From contig VXAY01000104.1 of assembly GCA_013399855.1 (NCBI GenBank), positions 372,921 through 436,920 on the forward strand: DNA of 64,000 nucleotides, read 5' to 3'. The stretch comes from Oxyruncus cristatus (Eukaryota; Chordata; Aves; Passeriformes; Cotingidae). Of the stretch, positions 13,101 to 23,080 are shown piece by piece. The notes under the pieces are model-generated. The model made no database searches. It was not told the origin of the DNA and saw only the letters and a program-made list of their open reading frames with translations. Position 1 is the stretch's first letter. Every line of letters begins with the position of its first letter. A program made the translations under genes and the position numbers.

Positions 13101-14868
13101 GAAGCCTTGAGAGGTAGTTGAGCAAGGGGAGTTTGTAATGAGACCCAGGTCAGGCCGAGGAGTCTTGGGTTGTGAGCAGCTGTAATATTCCCACCAGGCT
13201 GTGTGCTCACTGCTCTTTGCTTGGATATCTCCTAGGAAGTGCATCCATCTGCTCAGCGGCTCGTCTTTACACATCCTCCCCCAAGAAAGCCTCTCAGCAG
13301 GAGAGAGACAGAGCAAAATCTCCAGTGCACTTGCTGTTAACTACTCTACCTGATGCCCTTGGCTCCAGTGCCTCACCAGGGCACAGACCGTTCACAAGGA
13401 ATGCTGGCTCTCCAGAAGGTGCTGCCACAGCTCTCCAGATAGCTACATCCAGTCCCACTTCCTGATCCAAGAGCTTGGCTCCTGATGCCTTTCCTTTTCC
13501 CACTCCTCTTCAAGGAGGTTTATTCTGTGATAAATGAATTGTGAGCAAAATGCAGCAGCTAATTAATGCATTATACAAAGAGGAGATAAATTCCACACCA
13601 CTAAATTTAAGGCCTAGTAAATTGCTTTGTCTGGGAATAAATAAGACTGTAGGAATTCCTGACATCAATAACTGCATAGTTGTGGTGGTTCCTGTAACAC
13701 ATTTAGTAAAGTTCTGGGTCTGACTGTGAAAATACTGGTGTAAATTTTATTTTCTGCAAACTCTCATTTAAATGAAATGTTTAGATAATTGATAGTGGCA
13801 TTATCATTATTATTATGATGATGATTATAATTATTGTTATTATGATTATTGTTACTATTATTAATTGACTAATAACTTTTTTTCCCTAGCTTCTCAGCCC
13901 ATGGAAAGTAGCAAGCACACACCAAGGAGGCTACAGAACAAGATGGAAAGCCTGGAAGACCTGGTGGAATTGTTACAGATAAAAAACCAAGGTGCCAGAA
14001 TTTACCAAAAACATTCCTGTTTTATTAAAAAAGTCCACAGTCTCCAGAAACTCTTCGTGGTACCTGCCAAAGCACTTTTATATCTTTTACTAGCACATGC
14101 AGGTTTTACTACCAGTCCCCGCTTCTCCATTATCCTGCTTCTGGGAGATTAATCAGATTAACTCCTCAACACCCCTTAACTCTAATAAGCTTCAAGATCC
14201 TTGGCATGTCAAACGTGGCAGCTGCTCAGGGGTGTCCTCGTGGGCTGTCATGTCCAGTTAAGGGAAATTTTTAACAAGCTGATGACGCAAGGTCCTCTTG
14301 ACTCCAAAAAACACAGTTCTGTGAGCTCCCAAGATGGCAGGATACCAACTGAGATGGCACTTCTTCTCTGGGCACTTCTTATTGTTGCATATTCCAGTGG
14401 CTTCCCCTTTACCCTTTTAAGTCTTGTTGTGTAGATTTGGGAAGTTGTCATTCCCCTACATCATCGAGTGCATATGTGTCAGGGACATACAAGTGACCTG
14501 ACTGTAGGTAAAACCAATCAAGTTGTGTATTTATTTATCATTTATTTATTCATTTATTAAAGTCAAACGTGACTGTTCTCATTTTTATTCATTGCCATGC
14601 ATTAATATCCTTGGTGGTTTTGTCTATGTTCACGTAAAGAATTGCAAATGAAAGATGCATTTGTAAGGGTTTGATAAGTGCAGCATAACGTGTGGGAGGA
14701 TATTTGGAAGCTTCAGGTGCCTGCTCCTTAGGCCTCAATCTTTTGAACATAAGGTGGTGTTCAGCTAATCTGTTCTTCCTGCTATTTTCAGCCACGTCAC
14801 CAGTGATCAGAACTCAGGAGGTGAAGACAAAGAAATCCAAGGAAAAGGAGAACAAGCTCTCAAAGTGA
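1144..14868 (+). CDS. CCDC158: CCDC158, coiled-coil domain-containing protein 158 (5'-partial, 19 exons)
   Basis: Exons read as 1144-1239, 1470-1797, 2132-2208, 2821-2933, 3221-3335, 3846-3959, 4596-4793, 5209-5691, 6128-6317, 6988-7128, 7249-7361, 7826-7984, 8911-9003, 9490-9615, 11234-11388, 12285-12352, 13236-13418, 13890-13991 and 14792-14868 (TGA). From 3221 onward all junctions keep phase. The product is almost wholly heptad-rich coiled coil, with a Ser/Pro-rich tail. Landmarks shared with the human protein as I remember it include LSLEKEQNKR, GQHGRAAGAM, QLTAKRGQIDALQSKI and ELQGPGY. The coding sequence in the window is about 960 codons against about 1,110 for human. The function is poorly known and no catalytic domain is visible. 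Two sites near the 5' end break the frame: inside exon 1144-1239 and at the 2208/2821 junction. This is either early decay, use of a later start, or assembly indels. The identity is firm; the functional state is not. Confidence 0.92.
13795..13866. repeat. Degenerate ATT/ATG-type microsatellite
   Basis: An imperfect run of ATT, ATG and GTT trinucleotides lies just upstream of the acceptor of the penultimate CCDC158 exon. It ends about 20 bases before that acceptor and probably expands or contracts between individuals. Confidence 0.8.
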
Positions 14869-14945
14869 AGACGCCGTATATGTTAGTGATTCCTTTCACG
14901 TAGGTACCTTGTGTTTAAAATGTGTTAAATTTTTGAAAGATAAAT

Positions 14946-14951
14946 AATAAA
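14946..14951 (+). promoter_or_regulatory. Polyadenylation signal of CCDC158
   Basis: An AATAAA hexamer lies about 78 bases after the CCDC158 stop codon, giving a very short 3' UTR. Confidence 0.7.
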
Positions 14952-15040
14952 AGTTCTTCCAGTTTTTTAAGTCTTGATAGTTTTTACTTTTAAGTGAGCA
15001 GGAAGTACATAGGAGTAGAAATACATGCAAGTAAATAAAA

Positions 15041-15188
15041 AAACCTGGCCTTGAACACTTCCAGGGATGGGGCAGCCACAGCTTCTCTGGGCAACCTGTG
15101 TCAGGGCCTCACCTCCCTCACAGAGGAGAATTTCTACTGTGTATCTACCATGAATCCTCCCTCTTTCAGTTTGAATTTCATCCCATAC
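15041..15188 (-). mobile_element. CR1 retroposon fragment
   Basis: The plus strand reads AACCTGGCCTTGAACACTTC and goes on through GGGATGGGGCAGCCACAGC and TCTCTGGGCAACCTG to CCCTCTTTCAGTTTGAA. This is the well-known complement of the 3' region of avian CR1, so the element is on the minus strand. It is 5'-truncated and lacks its terminal octamer repeats. Confidence 0.88.
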
Positions 15189-17659
15189 CATGACTCCTTT
15201 AAGCAGAATGGACTCACCAAGTTTTAGTTGGAATCTTGTAGGGGGAGAAGAAATTAGTGGTTATTCCTAAGTTGTCCTCAGTTGTTGTTGACAGTATTTT
15301 AATCCAGGCGATTTTTTTTTTTTTGGATTTTCTAATTATTTTCCCACTGTTTCTGGTCATTTTTGCAACAGTGTTGCAAGCTTAGTCAAAATATTAATAA
15401 AGGCATCACCCCTTTCCTAGGAATCATCTGTAATGAAAATGAAAGGATCACTTTAGATGGCTTGTGTATCACAGTCTGGGCTTGCCATACATATTGGACA
15501 AATCTACCCAAATTTTCCTAAGAAGAGGGAAGAGGGTTAGGATCAGGTGTAGAGAATAAGAGCCCCAGCAGGTTGGGAAAGGTCACAAGTCTCAGTTGTG
15601 TTCAGGGAGCCAAGCTAAAAAGAGTTTCAGAAGCTGCAGCCCTGTGCCAAGGGCAGGGAGCAGGTGGGGAGGTCAGAGAGCCAGAGCAAAGGAAGGGACA
15701 TCTGCCAAGCAAAAAGGCAGCTTAACATCCTTTTGCTGGGAACCAGCGGAGTTGGGAACAGGTCTGGGCTTCCTCCCTGCCCCCAGCAGCAGGCAAAGAA
15801 TTGGCCTGGGGAGGCAGCAGGTTCATAGATTGCCAGAGCAGCTGCACATCCTGGACTCTGCAGCCCTAACAGCACCTTGTTATTCCATGTCACGCAGGTG
15901 GATGGCACAGGAGGACACCCCAGATGACAGCCAGCCCCAAAGAGAGAAAACCCAATACCAGACTAATCTGTGGAGAGACTCCAAACAGTAAGTTTAACTC
16001 CCAGAGAGAATGTGGGATGGGCACAGGTTTTGCAAAGCAAACAAGCTGCCATGCAGGTTTCTGCAGGAGACTTTGAACTGCTTTATGCCCAGTCCCCTCA
16101 GGCTGTGCCTGCACAGCGTCCAGCTGCAGCATTCAGCATCTGTACACCAAACTACTTCACAGGCAGGAGCAGATTGCATTCCACCTAAAAGTAATCAAAT
16201 TGTTTAACTTGTCACAAGTTTGTTGTCAGGGCTCTGTGGTTGCAGGCTTTGCTAAGCTATGAGTGAGACAGTTTATTATTTGCTTGGAGATCTCCTGAGG
16301 CTGTTAGATCCACACAGGAATGACAACAAGAAGTTGTTTCTCTCATGTAGCTGCACTAGTCTCGCAGCCAGGATGTTGTATTAGACAGGTATTAGCTGTT
16401 CCAGCATCATTATTTTTATGCACGAGGCAACTTTGTTTAAAGCTAGCTCGATGCTTGAGTGAATATATTGTTCAATAATGAGAAAATACAACTGTGAACT
16501 TGGAGAAAATACTAATCAGCTCCTCCAGAAATACTGAAATCCAGACTTCTTTCTTTCACCATACCAATAATATTTAATTTACTTAGCTTACGCCCTGCTG
16601 GACAAGCAATGATGTGAATGGCATAATAATTTAGAGGTGGTAGCAAAAGTTCAGTGCAGGTTTTGTAGAAACCTCACTTGATCATTCAGCGAGACAATAC
16701 AGTCGTGAGCACTATGAGTTGTCTGTGGGATCAAAGGGCAGGGTGTTTAATTAAAAAAAATAAGTTGCTCTCAGTTTGAGAGGCATCTCAGGGTTGGTCT
16801 CTGGCATGTTCATCACTGCATTAGAGAATCTATTCTAGTGTAGGTTAAGTGGCTTTCTAGTGAATAACTTAATCTAATAGCAGAGTTAATCTCCTCAGAC
16901 AAGCCTCAAATGTGTGTATAAATACAGTCAAATGGCAGCAGTGCTTTTTGAGTTGACAGTATCTCCCTATTTGAAGAGCTTGCATTAATAGGAAAGAGAT
17001 GTATAATCACCGTGAAAGGACATGTTTTGCTTTGACTTCGGTGATTTCAAGGATCAGCTTCTATTTCAGCTGTACCTCTGTGTATCAGGTATATTGTCAA
17101 CTTGAGATTATTGTTAGAAAAGCCAAGTGCAGAGGATGCAATTGAGGTTGTTTTACTTGAGAAAATGAAAACTCCGTGTTTGTGCTGAAAACCCAAATTT
17201 GTGCTGAAAAGCCTAGCCTTAAAAAAATTACAAGTTTAAGTATTTGCTAACAATACTGTGGCATTGTTCTTCAGTAGGCACAATATGCCACCTGACTCTG
17301 TTGCAGCCAGAGCCCTATTCCCTAGCCATCCCAGCATTCCAGGGTTTTTCTAAAGCCTGCTCCCACCCCTGACAAAGTAATTCATTAAGCCCAGTCAGTC
17401 CTATCTGACCTTCGCTCTCCCCTCAGCAGGAGAGGAGCTGTCTGCCAAGCCTTTTATTTGAGCCGACATGATTGCTGGACAGTAGGGAGTAGAGGATGAA
17501 CTATTTTGGGGTTCAACCTTTGTTATTCCCAAGAGTGCTGGATGCCTTTCAGCAGTTCCTTAACACTTACGTTTCGGGTCAAGTAGCTCACTTGTGTCAA
17601 AGTTACCAAAATGAGTCAGGTCAGTGGTCAGCTGGTAACAGGCTGTCAATCTGAAAGTG
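15189..17659. other. Noncoding interval between convergent CCDC158 and STBD1
   Basis: No coding exon or RNA gene was recognised. Part of it may belong to the STBD1 3' UTR if a distal polyadenylation site is used. The open frames here are short and lack splice context or recognisable protein character. Confidence 0.6.
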
Positions 17660-17665
17660 TTTATT
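17660..17665 (-). promoter_or_regulatory. Candidate polyadenylation signal of STBD1
   Basis: TTTATT on the plus strand is AATAAA on the minus strand, about 450 bases past the STBD1 stop. A second copy lies near 17,453. Which one is used cannot be decided from sequence. Confidence 0.5.
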
Positions 17666-18113
17666 GTTTACTTAATACAGTAGGTAAATGAAAACACTTA
17701 GGTTCCTATTACAGTGTTGGTAACCACACTTCCCAGCACGCTTCCCAAGCCCAAGCCGTTGGTGCCAAGGTGCATCCCATAGCCCCATTCAAAGCAACAC
17801 AAACTCAAGTCCAGGGTCCAGATTTACCTGGACAGGCAGGTGCTTGGAATGCTGCTCATGCCTCCTCAGCCTACCTTGTATCTCTTCAGCATGTGTTCGC
17901 AGTTGATTTCTCTGGTTGCCAAATGATTTCCTAAAGGGGATGGCAGAGATCTGCTGCTCACAAGTTGGTTTAGATGGGTTCCACACAGGATTTACAGAGC
18001 TCTGCACTTGAGAGGGTCTCCTACTAAAGAAGGGGAGCCCCCCCCTAAGGTTTAGGGTCTCGGTGACTCATCTAGGCAGGTTTGCCACTAGATCAGCAGC
18101 TTCCAACATCCCG

Positions 18114-19088
18114 TTAATGGTATCCCCACCACTGATGAACAATTTGATCTTCATGTTCAGTCACTAGGGTTCTATTACTGCATTCTTCCCAGCGTCTGAC
18201 CTTCCCGTTCTCCACCAAGATAAATTTCCACTCCAGTCTGGTGTCTGCAGGCAGACTGATGGACTCGGACCAGAAGCCATCCTTGTCGCACTTGAGGGGA
18301 ACGTAGCTGTGCCACTGGCCGAGACACTCATGGTCCCCGGTGACACCGATGAGCTGAGCCTCGGAGTGCGTGATGTAGTGCACACGGAAAGCCACGTGGA
18401 TGTTCTGCAACATGGGGGGCACAGCTGCAACCCTCTTTGCTTTCAAGTCCCCATCGCAGCAGTCTCCCTGTTCCCATTCCCTGCTGTCGGAGTCTTCCAT
18501 GCTGCCATCCTTGCCAGCCTCCCCCTCGACCAGGTGCTCAGAAACAACTTCCCACTCTTCATGGTCCAAGTCCCTACTCTCAGCTGACTGACCCGGCTGC
18601 TCCTCACTTCTGGCCTTACAGTCATCCTCAGAGGCTCCTGCCAAGTTCATCACGCACCATCCGTCACTTGCCTGTCCCACCTGGGCTCCCAGTTCCCTTG
18701 CCTGGCTGCCGGCCGTGTCATCTGCATGCTCCCTGGCGTCGGTGGCATCCTGCTTCGGGATCCGCTGCTCCACCTCCACAGGTTCGCCCGAAACTCCACC
18801 GCTCGGGACGTGGTTGATCTCTTCCGTCGGACCGGTCGCCAGATCCTCTGCTGGCTTCGGAGCGCCGGGCACGGCAGCCGCGACCTCCCGCCGCACCGGC
18901 TCCGCGCTCGCCTCGGCATCCCCTGCAAGCGACATTCGGGGAGGACGGGGATGGTTAAGCAGAGGAGCTGCAGAGCGCAGCCCCCCCGAGCGCCGCGCAC
19001 CCCCCTCCCCTCCGCGGTACCTGTGGCCGCCGGCTCCGCGCTCGCCCGCCGGGGCCTCTCTCCGCCGGCCGCCGCCGCCTCTCCGCCC
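18114..19088 (-). CDS. STBD1: STBD1, starch-binding domain-containing protein 1 (5' end in assembly gap)
   Basis: STBD1 binds glycogen and links it to GABARAP-family proteins on autophagosomes. Exon 2 runs 18922 to 18114 (TAA) and follows a minus-strand TTGCAG acceptor. Exon 1 is seen only from 19088 to 19021, ending at a GTACCG donor, with phase agreeing across the intron. The start codon and the membrane-anchor N-terminus fall in the Ns beyond 19088. The last ~100 residues are a CBM20 domain, with VTGDHECLGQW, DGFWS, LEWKFILVENGKV and RWEECSNR, ending in HQWWGYH. The acidic stretch DHEEWEVV matches the Atg8-interacting motif of the human protein. The linker between the N-terminus and CBM20 is poorly conserved. 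The ATG within MSLAG (18935) spans the acceptor and is probably not the real start. Confidence 0.93.
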   Translation of the reverse strand, partial: GRRGGGGRRREAPAGERGAGGHRYRGGEGGARRSGGLRSAAPLLNHPRPPRMSLAGDAEASAEPVRREVAAAVPGAPKPAEDLATGPTEEINHVPSGGVSGEPVEVEQRIPKQDATDAREHADDTAGSQARELGAQVGQASDGWCVMNLAGASEDDCKARSEEQPGQSAESRDLDHEEWEVVSEHLVEGEAGKDGSMEDSDSREWEQGDCCDGDLKAKRVAAVPPMLQNIHVAFRVHYITHSEAQLIGVTGDHECLGQWHSYVPLKCDKDGFWSESISLPADTRLEWKFILVENGKVRRWEECSNRTLVTEHEDQIVHQWWGYH

Positions 19089-19330
19089 NNNNNNNNNNNN
19101 NNNNNNNNNNNNNNNNNNNNNNNNNNNNNNNNNNNNNNNNNNNNNNNNNNNNNNNNNNNNNNNNNNNNNNNNNNNNNNNNNNNNNNNNNNNNNNNNNNNN
19201 NNNNNNNNNNNNNNNNNNNNNNNNNNNNNNNNNNNNNNNNNNCGCCGCCGCGGCGGGCGGGGCCGCGCGGGGGAAAGGCGGGTCGGGATAAACTCCCAAA
19301 AGTCGGGGGGAAAGGTTTAAAGCTTCACGT
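18700..19330. promoter_or_regulatory. CpG island and promoter region of STBD1
   Basis: G+C and CpG rise sharply around exon 1, then fall beyond about 19,300. The peak is lost in the run of Ns. No TATA box is visible. The transcription start probably lies in or just beyond the gap. Confidence 0.65.
19089..19242. other. Assembly gap (154 N)
   Basis: This is a run of undetermined bases flanked on both sides by GC-rich, CCG-rich sequence. It removes most of STBD1 exon 1, including the start codon. The length may be an estimate rather than a measurement. Confidence 0.99.
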
Positions 19331-19331
19331 G
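19326..19331. promoter_or_regulatory. CACGTG E-box upstream of STBD1
   Basis: The palindrome sits in TTCACGTGCAC, about 85 bases upstream of the gap that holds STBD1 exon 1. It could bind USF, MYC or TFEB-type bHLH factors. It matches only part of the lysosomal CLEAR consensus (GTCACGTGAC), so the call is weak. Confidence 0.3.
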
Positions 19332-19535
19332 CACACCCCCTTCTGTGCCTTCTCTCCCTTTTTTCCCTTCTCTTTTCCCGTTCTCCACAACTTAGCCCTG
19401 CTGCCGGTTAAACCAATGCAAAACTGAAGGGAGCTGACAGGTAAAAGGTGAGGACCGAGGGTGTGAGGTTCTTTGCCGTTTTTTTCCTGAAAGCAAGCCC
19501 TGGAGCTGCAGCAACTCCAGATTGTGGAGCTTCAC

Positions 19536-19612
19536 AAAATCACAGAATTGGTAGGGTTGGAAAGGACTTCTGGAGATTGCCTAGCCCAAGGCAAGGTCAC
19601 CTAGAGCAGATT
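19536..19612 (-). mobile_element. CR1 retroposon fragment (3' end)
   Basis: The plus strand reads ATCACAGAATTGGTAGGG then TTGGAAAGGACTTCTGGAG, ending near GGTCACCTAGAGCAG. This is the complement of the CR1 3' terminus, including part of its ATTCTRTG-type end repeat. The element is on the minus strand and heavily 5'-truncated. Confidence 0.88.
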
Positions 19613-22600
19613 TAACTCCAACGGTGCTGGAGGCTAGTGGCTCTAACAGGGGCGTGCCGAGAGTGACTGATTTGCTGGTACTTTTAATGCTTGAAAATCC
19701 AGGCTTGCTATCCTTGAGAAGTGAGATGAATTCACTACTAATTTTGTAACTTCTGCATCAGACTCTAATAACTACAGGTGGATTCCTAGACATTGCCCTG
19801 CTATTCCTGGCTTCTCTGTTATGCTCAGGAAGCTTTTTGGATTACCAGGACTTCAGAGTCTATTAGTGTAGAGGGTATTTGATGTTTATTTTAATTTACC
19901 TTCATCTTACTACGCTTAAACCTCTATATCAAACTGTATTTGAAAATTAAGAGGGTATACAGATAGGTCTTACTAGGAACCTGAGAAATTTAGAAAATGC
20001 AGCTTAGGTCTGTCTTGTGTTTTGAATTGGTAGTTCTGGAGATTAACACCGGGGAAGGAGTTGGGGGGGGGGCAGTTCCACTCAGTTCTGATTGCTGCAG
20101 GTTTTTTTTTTAATCCATTCTCTTTATCTGACCAAAGGTGTTGCCATGACTGGATCTCTAAGGTCCAGTGATGAGATTTTACCCACTATCTCATTAGAAA
20201 AGAGAATGGCTAAGTGGATGTCCCAGTAAGTCTATTTCCAGTGTGGGAACTTCTTAATCTTTCAGTGTCATTTAGAGCAGCACTACCTCAGCTTAGCAGG
20301 ACAGCAAATGTCACTCGAATTTATAGAAGCACAAGTGTGCAGTTCCCATGGTGCAGTTCCCTGGTTGATCTGAAAGAGGGTGGCCTGTGCAGATTCATGA
20401 TCTAAATATTTTTCCTTTCTTTGCTTACCCCAGTAGTTCAGGCACTGTCTCCGGAGTGCTTCCCCAGCAGAGTGCTGAGCTGGTGCGTAAGTCAAAATGT
20501 CTATTTTGGTCCCTGGACGTGTGGGATGTGTCCTGGCATGCGCTGAACGTGCACTGCTCACATCTCCTGCTCAGTAGTGCAGCAGAGGGAAGAGCTGAGG
20601 AGCCGGGACCTGCCTGGGCACTTTCTCAGTGGCTGTGGGTTTGGGTGCCCTCTCTTTTACCACTGTCGGTGCTTCAAGGTGCAGCTCAGCCTTGCTACTT
20701 AAAACTGACTCTTGGCTGTAACGAGTTGTTGTAAATACTGAAACTCAGTTTAGTAGGTGGTATTTTTGCAGTTTACTTATATTCCTTTTTTCTAACCTTC
20801 AAAACAGAGCCAGTCCCCTGCTCTGAGTCTGTGCACCACCCTGCTCAGCTGGGATTGCCAGTTTGGGCACCCACACGCTACTGTTCTGTAAGTACTATGT
20901 GTGTGCTGCAATTTAAACTTCCCAGTCACCTCCCTGCAGCAGAGCAGACAAAACCCATTAATCACTGTAGCATTACACTGAAAGATTATCATTCTGCCAG
21001 CCCTCAGCACAGATGAAGAGGTAGTGCTTGGAGCTGCTAACCCCACATGTCTTTCCTGAAACATATTTATGCTGGATGTAACTAGTTTTAGTCATGGCTG
21101 TAACAGTGATACCCTGTCCAGGCAGCAGCCGAATTGTTTGCTTTGGAACTCCTCTTAGGATGCCTCTAATTTGTTTTCTTTTTCCTTTTTCTTCTTTTTT
21201 GTTAAAGCAAGGTTCGTGGTGAATTCCTGATCACTTATCAGGTGTTAGAAGCAGAGATGCTGGATAGGAGAGAGTGAGAAGAGTCACTGAGGGACTGAGG
21301 TTCCTGTTCTTAAGCAAACACATGGATCATTGCAGACAATAACTATCCCTGGCTTTGGTCCCTTCCTCTCCAGGAATTCATGAAATGCTCACATCCCATA
21401 GAACGTGGAGACCTCTGCCTCCTAAGAGAATTTCCAAAGCAGATTAACGGAAATGCTCCAAAATGTATCTTAGGGGTTTTTCTTAAGGCTTTCACCAGAA
21501 CCAAACGAGGTGCCAGTACAATGGAGGGGTGAGGAGACACTTTTTCGCAAAGTCTCAGGGACACAGTTCTGTTTCTGATTATTTCAAGCCTTTAGTTTGT
21601 TCATGCAGTCATTCCTGATGAGGCCTTAGTTTGGAGAGCAGTGTTCTGTGAACACCACCACTGTTTGTTCAGTAAGTGGGGTGGCAGTTGCTGGACTGTA
21701 TTTGGAAAAGCTGCACGTGACTTTGCAGAATTCCCAGCTGACTGGCCCAAGATCAGGAGCCTTTTCACATTTCAGAACCAAAACAGGAGGGCAGATATTT
21801 ACTCTGACAGCTCTATAAACAACTCTGCAGCCAGGGCTGTTGTTAGGAAGGGCTGGCCCACGGGCACTGTCCCAGAGGAACTCTCTGGATGTTGTCCTGT
21901 CAGCTGTGCCATCTAGTGTAGTGACGGGGAATCTCAACTGAGAAATATCCCACTGTCCAGGCTCTGACAGTTGTGGATGCTATTTAGGGAGTACCTTTGA
22001 GCCTGGCCACTGTCTGATCCCATGGAGAGAACTGCTCCTAAACAAGCCTTGTGTGTGTGTACAGTGCTTCCTCCAGTTTTACAATAGAACAAAATGGAAA
22101 TGTGAGTAAGTAAGAAAGAAATACAAATGCAGGAGCCCTGTTGTTCCCTGTGGATGTGCTGTCATGGCACTGGAAGTGCTTAGGCTAAAGTAACCTTCCC
22201 CAAGAGCCAGGCTAAAATCTAGGGTTCAAGACACCGCTGTCGTGGAGGTTTTCCTGGCAGTTGTTTGACACTTTCTTGTTGGGTCCCCACCCAAGGAGGC
22301 AGAAAAATGGGAAGGGCAAAGTATTCATATACTTTGGACCTGCTTCACACCCCGGGAGGAAACCGTGGCCCCAAGTGCCATTCTGTGCCACAGTGTTTGG
22401 AGTGCCTTTCCCACAGTGTTTGGAGTATCTCGGCTGTGAACACTGGACACTCTGCAACATTGCACAGCAGTCAGCAGGTGGCACAGGAGGAGTATGGCTG
22501 GCAGGAAAAACACTTTTTTTCCGAACAGAGGGGAGATGCTTTCTCTCAGGTGCTGTTAGCTTTCTGAAGAGTGGTTAATAATGGGGGCACGCCCAGATCC

Positions 22601-22659
22601 AGACCTGCTTTCCATTATCAGGAAATCCTTCCATTAAAATCTGGAGCATAACCAAAAGG

Positions 22660-23080
22660 GACCTCAGGACTCCTCTTTAGGCACTGTGTCTTTTTTTAAG
22701 AACAGTGACCAAACCTGGACACAGATGCCACGCCCAGAGGTCTTACCGAGGCTGAGAAGCACAGAGGGTTATCTCGTGGTGGTCTTCATCCTCAGGATAA
22801 GATGCTTCCTATTTTTTTTTTTTGCATAACCAGGCTATTGCTCATATTTATAATCAACCAAAATCCCTGTATCCTTCCCATGCTGAACTCCTGCCTGGCC
22901 AGTTGTTCCTCATTTGCTGCTTGTTCAGCTGAGAAGTTCGGCTTGGAGAAGTCGTTCGCCCCTGTTCTTGTCTTCCAGGTTTTGTCCAGCATGTCAGAAT
23001 TGCTTTGAATCTATTTGAAGCCCTTCAGCATCTTTGTAGTGTTTTCCAGAGGCTCATCTGCAAATTAAATAGGAAGCAGA
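22660..23080 (-). mobile_element. Possible ancient CR1 fragment (internal region)
   Basis: Words such as CCAAACCTGGACACAG, GCTCATATTTATAATCAACC and CTCATCTGCAAATTAAAT occur in the order and spacing of the complemented CR1 second open reading frame and 3' region. Divergence is high and a poly-T run interrupts it. A masking search with a bird CR1 library would settle it. Confidence 0.4.

Noticed and set aside
18715..19427. Plus-strand open frames of 201-233 codons antisense to STBD1
   Set aside because: They are shadows of the STBD1 coding strand and run through the Ns of the gap.
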